From Burkholderiales bacterium (GTDB taxonomy: Bacteria; Pseudomonadota; Gammaproteobacteria; Burkholderiales; WYBJ01), in assembly GCA_020848435.1 (NCBI GenBank), contig JADLAC010000049.1, positions 1 through 64,000 on the forward strand: a stretch of 64,000 nt of DNA, read 5' to 3'. The notes under the pieces were generated by a model. It made no database searches and was not told the origin of the DNA. It was given only the letters and a program-made list of their open reading frames with translations. This document shows positions 8,771 to 17,015 of the stretch, piece after piece; position 1 is the stretch's first letter; every line of letters starts with the position of its first letter. A program made the position numbers and the translations under genes.

Positions 8771-9133
8771 TCAATGCAGTAGATCGAGGACGCCGCGAAT
8801 CTCGTCGCGAATGTGGGCGAGATCCGCGCGCGGTCGCCGCACGTCGTTGGCCGGGCGCGATGCGATCTCGTCCAGGCGGTTGCGCGCGCCGCTGATGGTG
8901 AACCCTTGATCGTAGAGCAGCTCCCGGATGCGCCGAATGAGCAGGACTTCGTGGTGCTGGTAATAGCGCCGATTGCCGCGCCGCTTGACTGGTTTGAGCT
9001 GGGTGAATTCCTGCTCCCAATAGCGCAGCACGTGCGGTTTGACCCCGCACAACTCGCTCACTTCGCCGATCGTGAAATAGCGCTTCGCCGGAATCGGCGG
9101 CAGCGCCGGCTTAGGAGTGTTGCTGCTGTCCAT
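8771..9133 (-). CDS. MerR-family transcriptional regulator
   Basis: 120 residues. The N-terminal winged helix-turn-helix of MerR proteins is plain: [22 protein letters not shown] near residues 19-40 (family pattern quoted in part as [10 protein letters not shown]) followed by [19 protein letters not shown]. The C-terminal part is a short helical dimerisation region without cysteines arranged for metal binding, so the effector is unknown. The gene overlaps the 3' end of ihfA by 23 bases, and this ihfA-merR pairing is common in Beta- and Gammaproteobacteria, where the small MerR protein is uncharacterised. The 269-base gap downstream to the antiporter gene shows no gene. Confidence 0.9.
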   Translation of the reverse strand: MDSSNTPKPALPPIPAKRYFTIGEVSELCGVKPHVLRYWEQEFTQLKPVKRRGNRRYYQHHEVLLIRRIRELLYDQGFTISGARNRLDEIASRPANDVRRPRADLAHIRDEIRGVLDLLH

Positions 9134-9500
9134 CCGCAGGGTAGTGCTTGTCGACCAAGGCCTTCAGCTTCTGCGATGCGTGAAAGGTCACGACCCGCCG
9201 GGCAGTGATGGGAATTTCCTCGCCGGTCTTCGGATTGCGACCGGGACGTTGCGGCTTGTCGCGCAATTGAAAGTTGCCGAAGCCGGAAAGCTTGACGCCC
9301 TCGCCCCGCTCCAGGGCCGTGCGCACCTCCTCGAAGAACGATTCGACCATGTCCTTGGCCTCTCGCTTGTTGAAGCCAACCTGCTCGAACAGCAGGTCGG
9401 CGAGCTCGGCTTTGGTCAGGGTTGCCTTGGCGCTGTCCGCGTGGCTGTCAGGGTGCTGGATTTCAGACGCCGCTGGGGTGAAGTCCGGGTCAGAATGCAT
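9111..9500 (-). CDS. ihfA: Integration host factor subunit alpha
   Basis: About 129 residues from the ATG at 9500; a GTG at 9509 is in frame, but AGGGAG lies about ten bases before the ATG and only two before the GTG, which favours the ATG. Residues ~29-123 are a complete IHF/HU fold: [18 protein letters not shown], then the DNA-intercalating arm with the conserved Pro in [12 protein letters not shown] 26-residue N-terminal extension rich in Ser, Asp and His and a short Gln/His tail are longer than in E. coli IhfA. IHF bends DNA as an alpha/beta heterodimer. The location after pheT is the classical one, and expression is probably from the pheST transcript. Confidence 0.95.
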   Translation of the reverse strand: MHSDPDFTPAASEIQHPDSHADSAKATLTKAELADLLFEQVGFNKREAKDMVESFFEEVRTALERGEGVKLSGFGNFQLRDKPQRPGRNPKTGEEIPITARRVVTFHASQKLKALVDKHYPADGQQQHS

Positions 9501-9563
9501 TGCGACCACTCTCCCTGATGTGGCGCTAGATCAGAGGCTTGGATTCCATTCTCAAGTCCAACC

Positions 9564-11918
9564 TTAGCTCCGCAACGTAGCGCCATGTTTTTGTTTGAGA
9601 ACTTCGAGGAGACGAGCGACCACCTCATCCACCTCGGCATCCGTCAATGTCTTCTCAGTATCTTGTAATAACACTCGGAAAGCAAGACTTTTTCTGCCTT
9701 CCGGCACGCCCTTGCCGCGATACACGTCGAACAGCCATGCGTCGGCAATGCGCACGCCGCCGCAGCCGAGAATCGTCGAACGCAGCTCGCCCGCGGCGAC
9801 GGCATGGTCGACCACGAGCGCGACATCGCGACGCACCGGCGGGAAGCGCGCTACGGTGCGATAACGCGCCAGCTCGCGTGCACGGATCGTGTCGAGGTCG
9901 AGCTCGAAGGCAACGCACGCCGCGGCGAGCTCGTATTTCTGCAACAGCCGCGGGTGCAGCGTACCCAGCCATCCGACCGCGCGCCCGCCAAGCAGCACGC
10001 GCGCCGTCTGGCCCGGATGGAAGGCGCGATGCCGAGCGGGCATGAAGCTCGGCAGATGAGCTCCCAGCACCGCTTCGAGATCGCCCTTGAGGTCGAAGAA
10101 ATCGACGGGCCGCCCCGCTTGCCCCCACTGCTCGGGCAGCACGGCGCCGTAACAGATCCCGGCGATGCGTTGCACTTCGCGAAACGCGCTGCCGGCGCGG
10201 CCGAAGCACGCCGCCGCCTCGAACAGGCGCACTCGTTCCTGCTTGCGTGCAACGTTGAAGCGCACGCACTCGACCAGGCTGCCGAGGAGCGTCGAGCGCA
10301 TCACGCTCATCTGGCTGGCGATCGGGTTGGCGAGCGCGACGGGATCACGCTGCTCGGCGAAATCGGCCTCCAGCTCCTCGGCGACGAAGCTGAACGTCAC
10401 GACCTCGAAAAAATCGCGGCGGGCAAAGGCCTGCTTGACCGCCTCGATCGAGCGCGTCTGCTCGGGGACGGGCAGCATCGCCGCGCGGCCCGCGGGCAGG
10501 CTCGCCGGGATGTGCTCGTAGCCGTGGACGCGCGCGATCTCCTCGATCAAGTCCATTTCGATGGCGAGATCGAAGCGAAAGCTCGGCGCGGTGGCGCGAA
10601 GCGCCTCGCCAGCGCGCTCGACGACGATGCCGAGACGGCCGAGGATATCCGCCATCGCGTCCGTGCCGAGGTCGACGCCGAGAACGCGCCGCACCCGATC
10701 GGGACGCAAGTCGACGCCCGGCCGCGACGGCAGCGATCCGCGGCCTTCGCTCAGCGGACCAGCGCGTCCGCCGCAGATAGCGAGCATGAGCTCGGTCGCG
10801 CGCTCGATGGCCCGGTCGGCGAGCATGAAATCCACGCCGCGTTCGAAGCGGTGCGCGGCGTCGCTCGCGATCTCCAGCCCGCGCGAGGCTTCGGCCACCG
10901 CTTCCGGGTCGAAGTACGCGCTCTCGAGGAACACGGCCGTGGTCGGATCATCGACCGCGCTGGCTTCGCCGCCCATGACACCGGCCAGCGCCAGCACTCG
11001 GGCATCGTCGGCGATCACCAGGTGATTGGGCCGCAGCGCCGGCTCGCGGCCGTCGAGCAGCTTCAGCCGCTCGCCGTCGCGCGCGAAGCGAACGTGGATG
11101 TCGCCCGCGAGCTGACCGAGATCGAACGCGTGTAGCGGCTGGCCGAGCTCGAGCATCACGTAGTTGGTGATATCGACGAGCGCGGAAATCGGCCTCACGC
11201 CCCCGCGCTGGAGACGGCGCAGCATCCATGCCGGCGTCTTGGCGCGTGGATCGACGCCCGCCACGATGCGACCGCAGTAGCGCGGGCACGCAGCGCCGGC
11301 TTCGAGCACGATCCGGCGTGCTTCGTCCAGGACAACCGGGGCACGAGGCTGCGGCGCGAAGACGAGCGTCTTGCCGCTCAAGGCCGCAAGCTCGCGGGCA
11401 AGCCCATGGATGCTCAAGCAGTCGCCGCGGTTGGGCGTGAGCTTGAGCGTAAAGACCGCGTCGTCGAGGTCGAGCGCCGCCCGTAGATCGGTGCCGGGAA
11501 GGGCGTCCGCGCTCACCTCGAGCAATCCGCTGTGATCCTCGCCGATGCCGAGATCTCGCGCCGAGCACAGCATGCCCGACGATTCGACGCCACGGATGGT
11601 GGCGCGCTCGATCGCCGCACCCGGCAGCCGCGTTCCCGGCGGCGCGAAGGGCACGAGCATGCCGGCGCGTACATCCGGCGCACCGCAAACCACCCGCGCG
11701 CGCTGCGCGCCCGCGTCGACCTCGCAAACGTGGAGCCGCTCGGCCTGCGGATGCGCTGCGACAGCGCACACGCGCGCTACCACCACGCCCTCGAACGCGG
11801 GTGCAACCGGCTCGCGTGCTTCGACTTCGAGCCCGGCCATCGTGAGCAGCTGCGCGAGTTCGTCGCTCGACAGGCCCGGATCGAACACGCTGCGCAGCCA
11901 GTTCTCGGAGAATTTCAT
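9564..11918 (-). CDS. pheT: Phenylalanine--tRNA ligase beta subunit
   Basis: 784 residues, normal for bacterial PheT. Domain order: N-terminal MKFSENWLRSVFDP, a tRNA-binding (EMAP-like) domain at about 40-150, the B3/B4 editing domain at ~200-400 which hydrolyses mischarged Tyr-tRNA(Phe), B5 domain (~400-475), the catalytic-like core, and the C-terminal anticodon-binding FDX-ACB domain (FPPVRRDVALVVDHAV, near 700). It pairs with PheS as an alpha2-beta2 enzyme. It begins 15 bases after pheS, which indicates co-transcription. Confidence 0.97.
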   Translation of the reverse strand: MKFSENWLRSVFDPGLSSDELAQLLTMAGLEVEAREPVAPAFEGVVVARVCAVAAHPQAERLHVCEVDAGAQRARVVCGAPDVRAGMLVPFAPPGTRLPGAAIERATIRGVESSGMLCSARDLGIGEDHSGLLEVSADALPGTDLRAALDLDDAVFTLKLTPNRGDCLSIHGLARELAALSGKTLVFAPQPRAPVVLDEARRIVLEAGAACPRYCGRIVAGVDPRAKTPAWMLRRLQRGGVRPISALVDITNYVMLELGQPLHAFDLGQLAGDIHVRFARDGERLKLLDGREPALRPNHLVIADDARVLALAGVMGGEASAVDDPTTAVFLESAYFDPEAVAEASRGLEIASDAAHRFERGVDFMLADRAIERATELMLAICGGRAGPLSEGRGSLPSRPGVDLRPDRVRRVLGVDLGTDAMADILGRLGIVVERAGEALRATAPSFRFDLAIEMDLIEEIARVHGYEHIPASLPAGRAAMLPVPEQTRSIEAVKQAFARRDFFEVVTFSFVAEELEADFAEQRDPVALANPIASQMSVMRSTLLGSLVECVRFNVARKQERVRLFEAAACFGRAGSAFREVQRIAGICYGAVLPEQWGQAGRPVDFFDLKGDLEAVLGAHLPSFMPARHRAFHPGQTARVLLGGRAVGWLGTLHPRLLQKYELAAACVAFELDLDTIRARELARYRTVARFPPVRRDVALVVDHAVAAGELRSTILGCGGVRIADAWLFDVYRGKGVPEGRKSLAFRVLLQDTEKTLTDAEVDEVVARLLEVLKQKHGATLRS

Positions 11919-11933
11919 GGCAGGCGAACAGCT

Positions 11934-12920
11934 CTACGCGAACTGGCGCAGGAAGCGAAGATCGTTCTGGAAGAACAGCCGCAGATCGTCCACGCCATAG
12001 CGCAGCATCGCCAGCCGGTCGACGCCCATGCCGAACGCGAATCCCTGGTAGCGGCTCGAGTCGACGTTGCCGTGCTCGAGCACGTTTGGATGCACCATGC
12101 CGCAGCCGCCGATCTCCAGCCAGCCCTCGCCGAAGCTCATGTCGATCTCGGCGGAGGGCTCGGTGAAGGGAAAGAAGCTCGGCCGGAAGCGCACGGCGAG
12201 GTCGGTGCGCTCGAAGAACTTCTGCAGCAGCTCGATGGTGACCCCCTTCAAGTCGGCGAAGCTCACGGTCTCGTCGATCCAAAGCCCTTCGACCTGGTGG
12301 AACATGGGTGAATGCGTGGCGTCCGAGTCCGAGCGGTACACCCGGCCGGGAGCGAGCACGCGCAGCGGCGGCCGATGCGACTGCATGTAATGGATCTGTA
12401 TGGGCGAGGTGTGGGTGCGCAAGACGTGGCTGCCCCCCTCGACGTAGAACGTGTCGTGCATCGAGCGCGCCGGGTGGTTGGCCGGCATGTTGAGCGCGGT
12501 GAAATTGTAGAAGTCGGATTCGATTTCGGGTCCATCGGCGACGTCGAAGCCCATCGACCGCAACAGCGCCTCGATGCGTGCGCGCACCAGCGTGATGGGA
12601 TGCAGGCCGCCGTTGCCTGCGCCGCGGCCAGGCTGGGTCACATCGATCGCCTCCGCGCGCAGGCGCCGCTCGAGATCGGCATCGCGCAACGCCGCGCGGC
12701 GAGCTTCGAGAGCCTGCTCGATGCTGGCCTTGGCTTCGTTGATGCGCCCGCCGGCAGTGCGGCGCTGGTCGAGCGGCAGCTTGCCGAGGCCCTTCAGCAG
12801 CTCGGTGATACGTCCGGTCCGGCCCAGGAACCGGGCCTTGACGTTTTCGAGCGCCGCCGGATCGTGCACCGCCGCGAACTCGGCGAGGGCGTCAGCGACG
12901 ATGGCATCGACATCGGACAT
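11934..12920 (-). CDS. pheS: Phenylalanine--tRNA ligase alpha subunit
   Basis: 328 residues. The N-terminal coiled coil that contacts tRNA (about 1-85) is followed by the class II catalytic core with motif 2 ([18 protein letters not shown]) and motif 3 ([14 protein letters not shown] near residue 300). It charges tRNA(Phe) with phenylalanine together with PheT. A hairpin lies in the 120-base gap between rplT and this gene and may modulate read-through. Confidence 0.97.
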   Translation of the reverse strand: MSDVDAIVADALAEFAAVHDPAALENVKARFLGRTGRITELLKGLGKLPLDQRRTAGGRINEAKASIEQALEARRAALRDADLERRLRAEAIDVTQPGRGAGNGGLHPITLVRARIEALLRSMGFDVADGPEIESDFYNFTALNMPANHPARSMHDTFYVEGGSHVLRTHTSPIQIHYMQSHRPPLRVLAPGRVYRSDSDATHSPMFHQVEGLWIDETVSFADLKGVTIELLQKFFERTDLAVRFRPSFFPFTEPSAEIDMSFGEGWLEIGGCGMVHPNVLEHGNVDSSRYQGFAFGMGVDRLAMLRYGVDDLRLFFQNDLRFLRQFA

Positions 12921-13001
12921 GGCACAGTTCAGCGCAGAACGTGTTCGGCATACACGGCAAGCCTGGCCGCGAGCTCGATACGGCGGCCGACCCGCGACAC
13001 G

Positions 13002-13025
13002 GCTTGCCGGCTAGCGCAAGCCGCG
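13002..13025 (-). promoter_or_regulatory. Hairpin between rplT and pheS
   Basis: CGGCTTGC (13002-13009) and GCAAGCCG (13018-13025) form a perfect 8-bp stem with the loop CGGCTAGC. It lies about 80 bases upstream of pheS in the direction of transcription. No T-run follows it, so it is more likely an mRNA processing or pausing structure than an intrinsic terminator. E. coli pheST has an attenuator in the equivalent position, but I found no convincing Phe-rich leader peptide here. Confidence 0.5.
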
Positions 13026-13040
13026 CCGATCACCGATCGC

Positions 13041-13415
13041 TCAGGTCGGCGCTGCCGGCGCCGGCAGGCTCGCCTTCGCGCGTTGCGCGAGCTGGTTGAA
13101 GGCGCCCGGATCGCGTACCGCGAGGTCCGCCAGCACCCGGCGATCGACTTCGATCGCCGCACGCTTGAGGCCGTTGATCAGGGTGCTGTAGGTCAGCCCC
13201 ATGTCGCGGGCCGCGGCATTGATACGCGCGATCCATAGACTGCGGAACTGGCGCTTGCGCTGGCGGCGATCACGATAGGCGTATTGTCCCGCCTTCATGA
13301 CCGCTTCGTTGGCCACCCGGAACACGTTGCGGCGGCGGCCGCGATAGCCTTTGGACTGGCTCAGGACTTTCTTGTGGCTGGCGCGGCTGGTGACGCCGCG
13401 TTTGACTCGGGGCAT
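13041..13415 (-). CDS. rplT: 50S ribosomal protein L20
   Basis: 124 residues. The N-terminal basic stretch [18 protein letters not shown] and the central [19 protein letters not shown] are diagnostic of L20, an early assembly protein that binds 23S rRNA. The C-terminal tail (LPAPAAPT) is slightly longer than in E. coli. It follows rpmI by 12 bases. In E. coli, L20 represses the rpmI-rplT mRNA; the same may hold here. Confidence 0.98.
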   Translation of the reverse strand: MPRVKRGVTSRASHKKVLSQSKGYRGRRRNVFRVANEAVMKAGQYAYRDRRQRKRQFRSLWIARINAAARDMGLTYSTLINGLKRAAIEVDRRVLADLAVRDPGAFNQLAQRAKASLPAPAAPT

Positions 13416-13427
13416 GGCGGGCTCTCC

Positions 13428-13625
13428 TTACGCGTACGGCATCATGCTGCGCACCGACTTCTTGTCGGCGGCATGGACCCCGGTCGTCCCGCGCAAGTGG
13501 CGTTTGCGCTTGGTCGCCTTCTTGGTGAGGATGTGGCGCAGGAAGGCTTGACTGCGCTTGACGCTGCCGCCCGCGCGCACCTTGAAGCGCTTGGCAGCGC
13601 CGCTTTTCGTCTTCAGTTTCGGCAT
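13428..13625 (-). CDS. rpmI: 50S ribosomal protein L35
   Basis: 65 residues, start ATG at 13625. The sequence [16 protein letters not shown], the basic centre and the end RSMMPYA are typical of L35. It sits between infC and rplT, 110 bases after infC, in the conserved infC-rpmI-rplT order. Confidence 0.98.
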   Translation of the reverse strand: MPKLKTKSGAAKRFKVRAGGSVKRSQAFLRHILTKKATKRKRHLRGTTGVHAADKKSVRSMMPYA

Positions 13626-13735
13626 GACTACTCCCGCTCTTATGGCATGGCGACCGGTGGTTCCCGGCGGGGAACGCTTGTCGTACCAGTCGGCCACTTG
13701 TGGACGCGAAGCCGCAGGGTGCGCGGCTCGCGCCT

Positions 13736-14338
13736 TCAGCTCTGTGTCGCCCGCGGCGGCGGACTTGCCTCCGATTTCGAGGCAGCGGCCTTGGGGGCCA
13801 CCTTCACCGCCGGCTTGGGCAAGACCTTCTTGGGTGACAGCACCATGATCATCTGCCGCCCTTCCATCTTCGGAAACTGCTCGACCACGCCGTGCGGCTC
13901 CAGATCGGCACGGATCCTTTCGAGCAGTCGAATGCCGAACTCCTGGTGCGCCATCTCGCGGCCGCGAAAGCGCAGCGTCACCTTGGTCTTGTCGCCTTCG
14001 TCGAGGAACCGGATCAGGTTGCGCAGCTTGATCTGATAGTCGCCTTCGTCCGTGCCGGGACGGAACTTCACTTCCTTGACGACGATCTGCTTCTGCTTGA
14101 GCTTCGCTTCGTGGCGCTTCTTGCTCTCGCGGTACTTGAATTTGCCGTAGTCCATCAGCCGGCAAACCGGAGGCGATGCGCCCGGCGCAATTTCGACCAG
14201 ATCGACCTCGGCCTGCTCGGCCATCTGGTTGGCGGTCGCGATCGCAACGATACCGATCTGTTCGCCGTTGACCCCGATCAGGCGCACTTCCTGAGCCGAG
14301 ATCTCGCTGTTGACCCTTGCCTCTCTATCCTGTGCTAT
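13736..14338 (-). CDS. infC: Translation initiation factor IF-3 (probable ATA start)
   Basis: About 200 residues if translation starts at the ATA at 14338-14336. No ATG, GTG or TTG lies at a sensible place: the frame is open further upstream but that part overlaps thrS and is not IF-3-like. The ATA is preceded by GGAG with seven bases between (GGAGTAACCGC-ATA) and gives (M)[12 protein letters not shown], matching the N terminus of IF-3. E. coli infC starts with AUU, and such rare starts let IF-3 repress its own translation. Conserved core: [14 protein letters not shown] and [12 protein letters not shown]. The C terminus carries an added Lys/Ala/Pro-rich tail. It begins 25 bases after thrS. 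Confidence 0.93.
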   Translation of the reverse strand: MAQDREARVNSEISAQEVRLIGVNGEQIGIVAIATANQMAEQAEVDLVEIAPGASPPVCRLMDYGKFKYRESKKRHEAKLKQKQIVVKEVKFRPGTDEGDYQIKLRNLIRFLDEGDKTKVTLRFRGREMAHQEFGIRLLERIRADLEPHGVVEQFPKMEGRQMIMVLSPKKVLPKPAVKVAPKAAASKSEASPPPRATQS

Positions 14339-14363
14339 TGCGGTTACTCCGGTTGGTTGAACA

Positions 14364-16280
14364 CTAAGCCGTGCGGCTGCGGGCCGCGAGCTCGCTGCGA
14401 AGGCGATCGAGCAACGCCGCGAGCGGCATCGCGCCGAGATCTTCACCCTTGCGATTTCGCACGGCGACCGTCGAGGCTGCCCGCTCCTTCTCGCCGACGA
14501 TCAGTTGGTAGGGCAGCTTCTGCAAACTATGTTCCCGGATTTTATAGGTTATTTTTTCGTTCCTCAAGTCGGCATGGACCCGCAAGCCGGCTTCCCGCAA
14601 GTGCGCCGTGAGCCGCTCGGCGTACTCGGCCTGGGCGTCCGTGATCGTCATGACCACCGCCTGCACGGGCGCCAACCAGAGGGGAAAGGCGCCGGCATAG
14701 TGCTCGATCAACATGCCGATGAAGCGCTCCATCGAGCCCAGGATCGCCCGATGCAGCATCACCGGGACGCGCCGGGTGTTGTCTTCGGCCACGTATTCCG
14801 CCCCCAGGCGGCCGGGCATCGAAAAATCGACCTGAATGGTGCCGCACTGCCACACGCGCCCCAGGGAATCCTTGAGCGAGAACTCGACCTTGGGCCCGTA
14901 GAACGCGCCCTCCCCGGCCAGCAGCTCCCACTTGACCTGGTGGGCATCGAGCGCGCGCGCCAGCGCAGCCTCGGCCTTGTCCCAGACAGCGTCGTCGCCG
15001 ACGCGCTTCTCCGGCCGGGTCGCCAGCCGGTAGACGATGTCCGCGAAGCCGAAATCGGCATAGACCTCGATCAGCAGGCGGATGAACTCGGCCACTTCGC
15101 CCTGAATCTGGTCCTCGGTGCAGAAGATGTGCGCATCGTCCTGGGTGAAGCCGCGCACCCGCATCAGGCCGTGCAAGGCGCCGGAAGGCTCGTTGCGATG
15201 GCAGGAGCCGAATTCCGCGAGCCGCAGCGGCAGCTCGCGGTAGCTGTGCAGGCCGCTGTTGAAGATCTGCACATGTCCCGGACAGTTCATCGGCTTCACC
15301 GCGTAGTCGCGCTTCTCCGACTCGGTCGTGAACATGTTCTCGCGGTAGTTCTCCCAATGGCCGGAGCGCTCCCACAACACCCGGTCCATGACCATGGGCG
15401 TGCGCACCTCCTGGTAACCGCGCTGGCGCAGCACCGAGCGCAGGTACTGCTCGATGCTCTGCCACAACGACCAGCCCTTGGGATGCCAGAACACCATTCC
15501 GGGCGCTTCGTCCTGGAGATGGAACAGATCCAGGGCGCGGCCGAGCCGGCGATGATCACGCTTCTCCGCCTCTTCGAGCTGATGCAGGTAGGCGTCCTGG
15601 TCTTCCTTCTTCGCCCAGGCGGTGCCGTAGATTCGCTGCAGCATCTCGTTCGCGGGGTCGCCGCGCCAATACGCGCCGGCGAGCTTCATGAGCTTGAAGA
15701 CTTTCAGCCGCCCGGTCGAAGGCACATGCGGCCCTCGGCAAAGGTCGGTGAAGTCGCCCTGGCGGTAGAGCGAGATGGCTTCATCGGCCGGAATCGAGGC
15801 GATGATCTCGGCTTTGTAATGCTCCCCCAGCCCGTGGAAATAGGCCACGGCGTCGTCCCGCGCCATGAGCGTGCGCTCGACCTTCAGATCGCGGCGCGCG
15901 ATGTCCTGCATGCGCTTTTCGATCGCCTGCAGGTCTTCCGGGGTGAAAGGCCGCTTGAAGGAAAAGTCGTAGTAGAAGCCGTTTTCGACCACCGGTCCGA
16001 TGGTCACCTGGGCCTCGGGAAACAACTCCTTGACGGCGTGCGCCAGAAGATGCGCGGTGGAATGGCGCAGGATCTCGATGCCTTCGGCATCGCGCTCGGT
16101 GATGATCGCGACGGCGGCATCGTGCGCGACCCGATACGAGGTATCGACCAGCCGGCCATCGACCCGACCCGCCAAGGCCGCGCGCGCGAGCCCCGCACCG
16201 ATGGATTGGGCGATCTCGTGCACGCTGACCGGCGCCGGGAAGCTTCGGATGGAGCCGTCGGGCAGGCGGATGTCGGGCAT
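14364..16280 (-). CDS. thrS: Threonine--tRNA ligase
   Basis: 638 residues. Domain order: N-terminal TGS domain ([14 protein letters not shown], 1-60), the editing domain with [16 protein letters not shown] (~75-95) that clears Ser-tRNA(Thr), the class II catalytic core with zinc ligands ([10 protein letters not shown], Cys and His), and a C-terminal anticodon-binding domain ([12 protein letters not shown]). Length and motifs are normal. An intrinsic-terminator-like hairpin with an 8-T run ends only 18 bases before the ATG, which suggests either attenuation or termination of the upstream tRNA transcript. infC follows closely, as in most proteobacteria. Confidence 0.98.
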   Translation of the reverse strand: MPDIRLPDGSIRSFPAPVSVHEIAQSIGAGLARAALAGRVDGRLVDTSYRVAHDAAVAIITERDAEGIEILRHSTAHLLAHAVKELFPEAQVTIGPVVENGFYYDFSFKRPFTPEDLQAIEKRMQDIARRDLKVERTLMARDDAVAYFHGLGEHYKAEIIASIPADEAISLYRQGDFTDLCRGPHVPSTGRLKVFKLMKLAGAYWRGDPANEMLQRIYGTAWAKKEDQDAYLHQLEEAEKRDHRRLGRALDLFHLQDEAPGMVFWHPKGWSLWQSIEQYLRSVLRQRGYQEVRTPMVMDRVLWERSGHWENYRENMFTTESEKRDYAVKPMNCPGHVQIFNSGLHSYRELPLRLAEFGSCHRNEPSGALHGLMRVRGFTQDDAHIFCTEDQIQGEVAEFIRLLIEVYADFGFADIVYRLATRPEKRVGDDAVWDKAEAALARALDAHQVKWELLAGEGAFYGPKVEFSLKDSLGRVWQCGTIQVDFSMPGRLGAEYVAEDNTRRVPVMLHRAILGSMERFIGMLIEHYAGAFPLWLAPVQAVVMTITDAQAEYAERLTAHLREAGLRVHADLRNEKITYKIREHSLQKLPYQLIVGEKERAASTVAVRNRKGEDLGAMPLAALLDRLRSELAARSRTA

Positions 16281-16298
16281 GGGGCGCTCCTCGAAGAC

Positions 16299-16324
16299 AA
16301 AAAAAAGCGCGGTCGAGCCGCACT
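16299..16324 (-). terminator. Intrinsic terminator or thrS attenuator
   Basis: On the minus strand AGTGCGG pairs with CCGCGCT (one G-U pair) around the loop CTCGA and is followed directly by eight T residues (16306-16299). It lies between tRNA-Val and thrS, with the T-run ending 18 bases before the thrS start codon. There is no room for a promoter between terminator and gene, so transcription of thrS must either read through it or start within or upstream of the hairpin. Confidence 0.8.
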
Positions 16325-16414
16325 TTCTTCAGTCGTACTCAACCGTCTAGAGGCAATGCCTGCAGCACGTTCGGCGAGTCACGCGTGACATCCTCGATGA
16401 CTTTGCGACAATCC

Positions 16415-16491
16415 TGGTAGGCGCGAGTGGACTCGAACCACTGACCCCCACCATGTCAAGGTGGTGCTCTAACCAGCTGAGCTACGCGCCT
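16415..16491 (-). tRNA. tRNA-Val (anticodon GAC)
   Basis: 77 bases with encoded CCA (16417-16415). The acceptor stem AGGCGCG pairs perfectly with CGCGCCT. D arm GCTC/GAGC, anticodon stem CCACC/GGTGG with the loop TTGACAT (anticodon GAC, reading GUC and GUU), and T arm AGTGG/CCACT with TTCGAGT are all intact. It reads GUC/GUU valine codons. It is transcribed toward thrS. Confidence 0.98.
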
Positions 16492-16502
16492 GCGAGCGCC
16501 GG

Positions 16503-16532
16503 ATTGTAAGCGAAAAACACGCGTCCGTTCAA
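16503..16532 (-). promoter_or_regulatory. Promoter of tRNA-Val
   Basis: On the minus strand TTGAAC (16532-16527) and TACAAT (16508-16503) are separated by 18 bases. The predicted start is near 16496, about five bases before the mature tRNA 5' end. The spacer is T-rich. It fits a sigma-70 promoter well. Confidence 0.7.
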
Positions 16533-16606
16533 ACACGATAGCGTTTGCTTACGATTCGGCTAGCCGGATGTAACGGCAGGGAATCACGGATTCTTCAGGA
16601 GCTGCC

Positions 16607-16894
16607 ATGCCCGCCTACGTCATCGCCGAAGTCGAAGTAATCGATCGCGACGCGTATGAAGACTATCGGGGCCGAGTGCCGGCCACACTCGCAGCGTACG
16701 GTGGACGCTTCATCGTGCGCGGCGGCACGAGCGAAACGCTCGAGGGCGCCTGGTCACCGCAGCGCGTGGTGGTGATCGAGTTCCCCGATCGCGCGAGCGC
16801 CAAGGCGTGGTGGGCGTCCGAGCAGTACGCGGGCGCGAAGGCGCTTCGACAGCGTTCGGCGCGCACCGAGCTCATCGTCGTCGACGGCGTCTAG
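16607..16894 (+). CDS. DUF1330 family protein
   Basis: 95 residues, ATG preceded by AGGAG at six bases. The start MPAYVIAEVEVIDRDAYEDY and the centre GGRFIVRGG are typical of the DUF1330 dimeric alpha/beta-barrel family (ferredoxin-like fold). Members are small cytosolic proteins with no proven general function. It stands alone between tRNA-Val (divergent) and relA (convergent), so it is probably transcribed by itself. Family assignment is confident, role unknown. Confidence 0.9.
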   Translation: MPAYVIAEVEVIDRDAYEDYRGRVPATLAAYGGRFIVRGGTSETLEGAWSPQRVVVIEFPDRASAKAWWASEQYAGAKALRQRSARTELIVVDGV

Positions 16895-17015
16895 GAACCC
16901 GAACCGGCCCGCGCCGCTGGAGCGGTTGGAGCGGCGCTGCCGGCGCGCGGACTTGAGTTCGGCGCCGCCCGAAACCAGGCCCGCGCCATTGGTGCGAGCA
17001 CTGTGTCAGCGCCGA

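Noticed and set aside
14505..16388. Long open frame on the plus strand opposite thrS
   Set aside because: It mirrors thrS, whose identity is certain, and has no ribosome binding site or recognisable domain.
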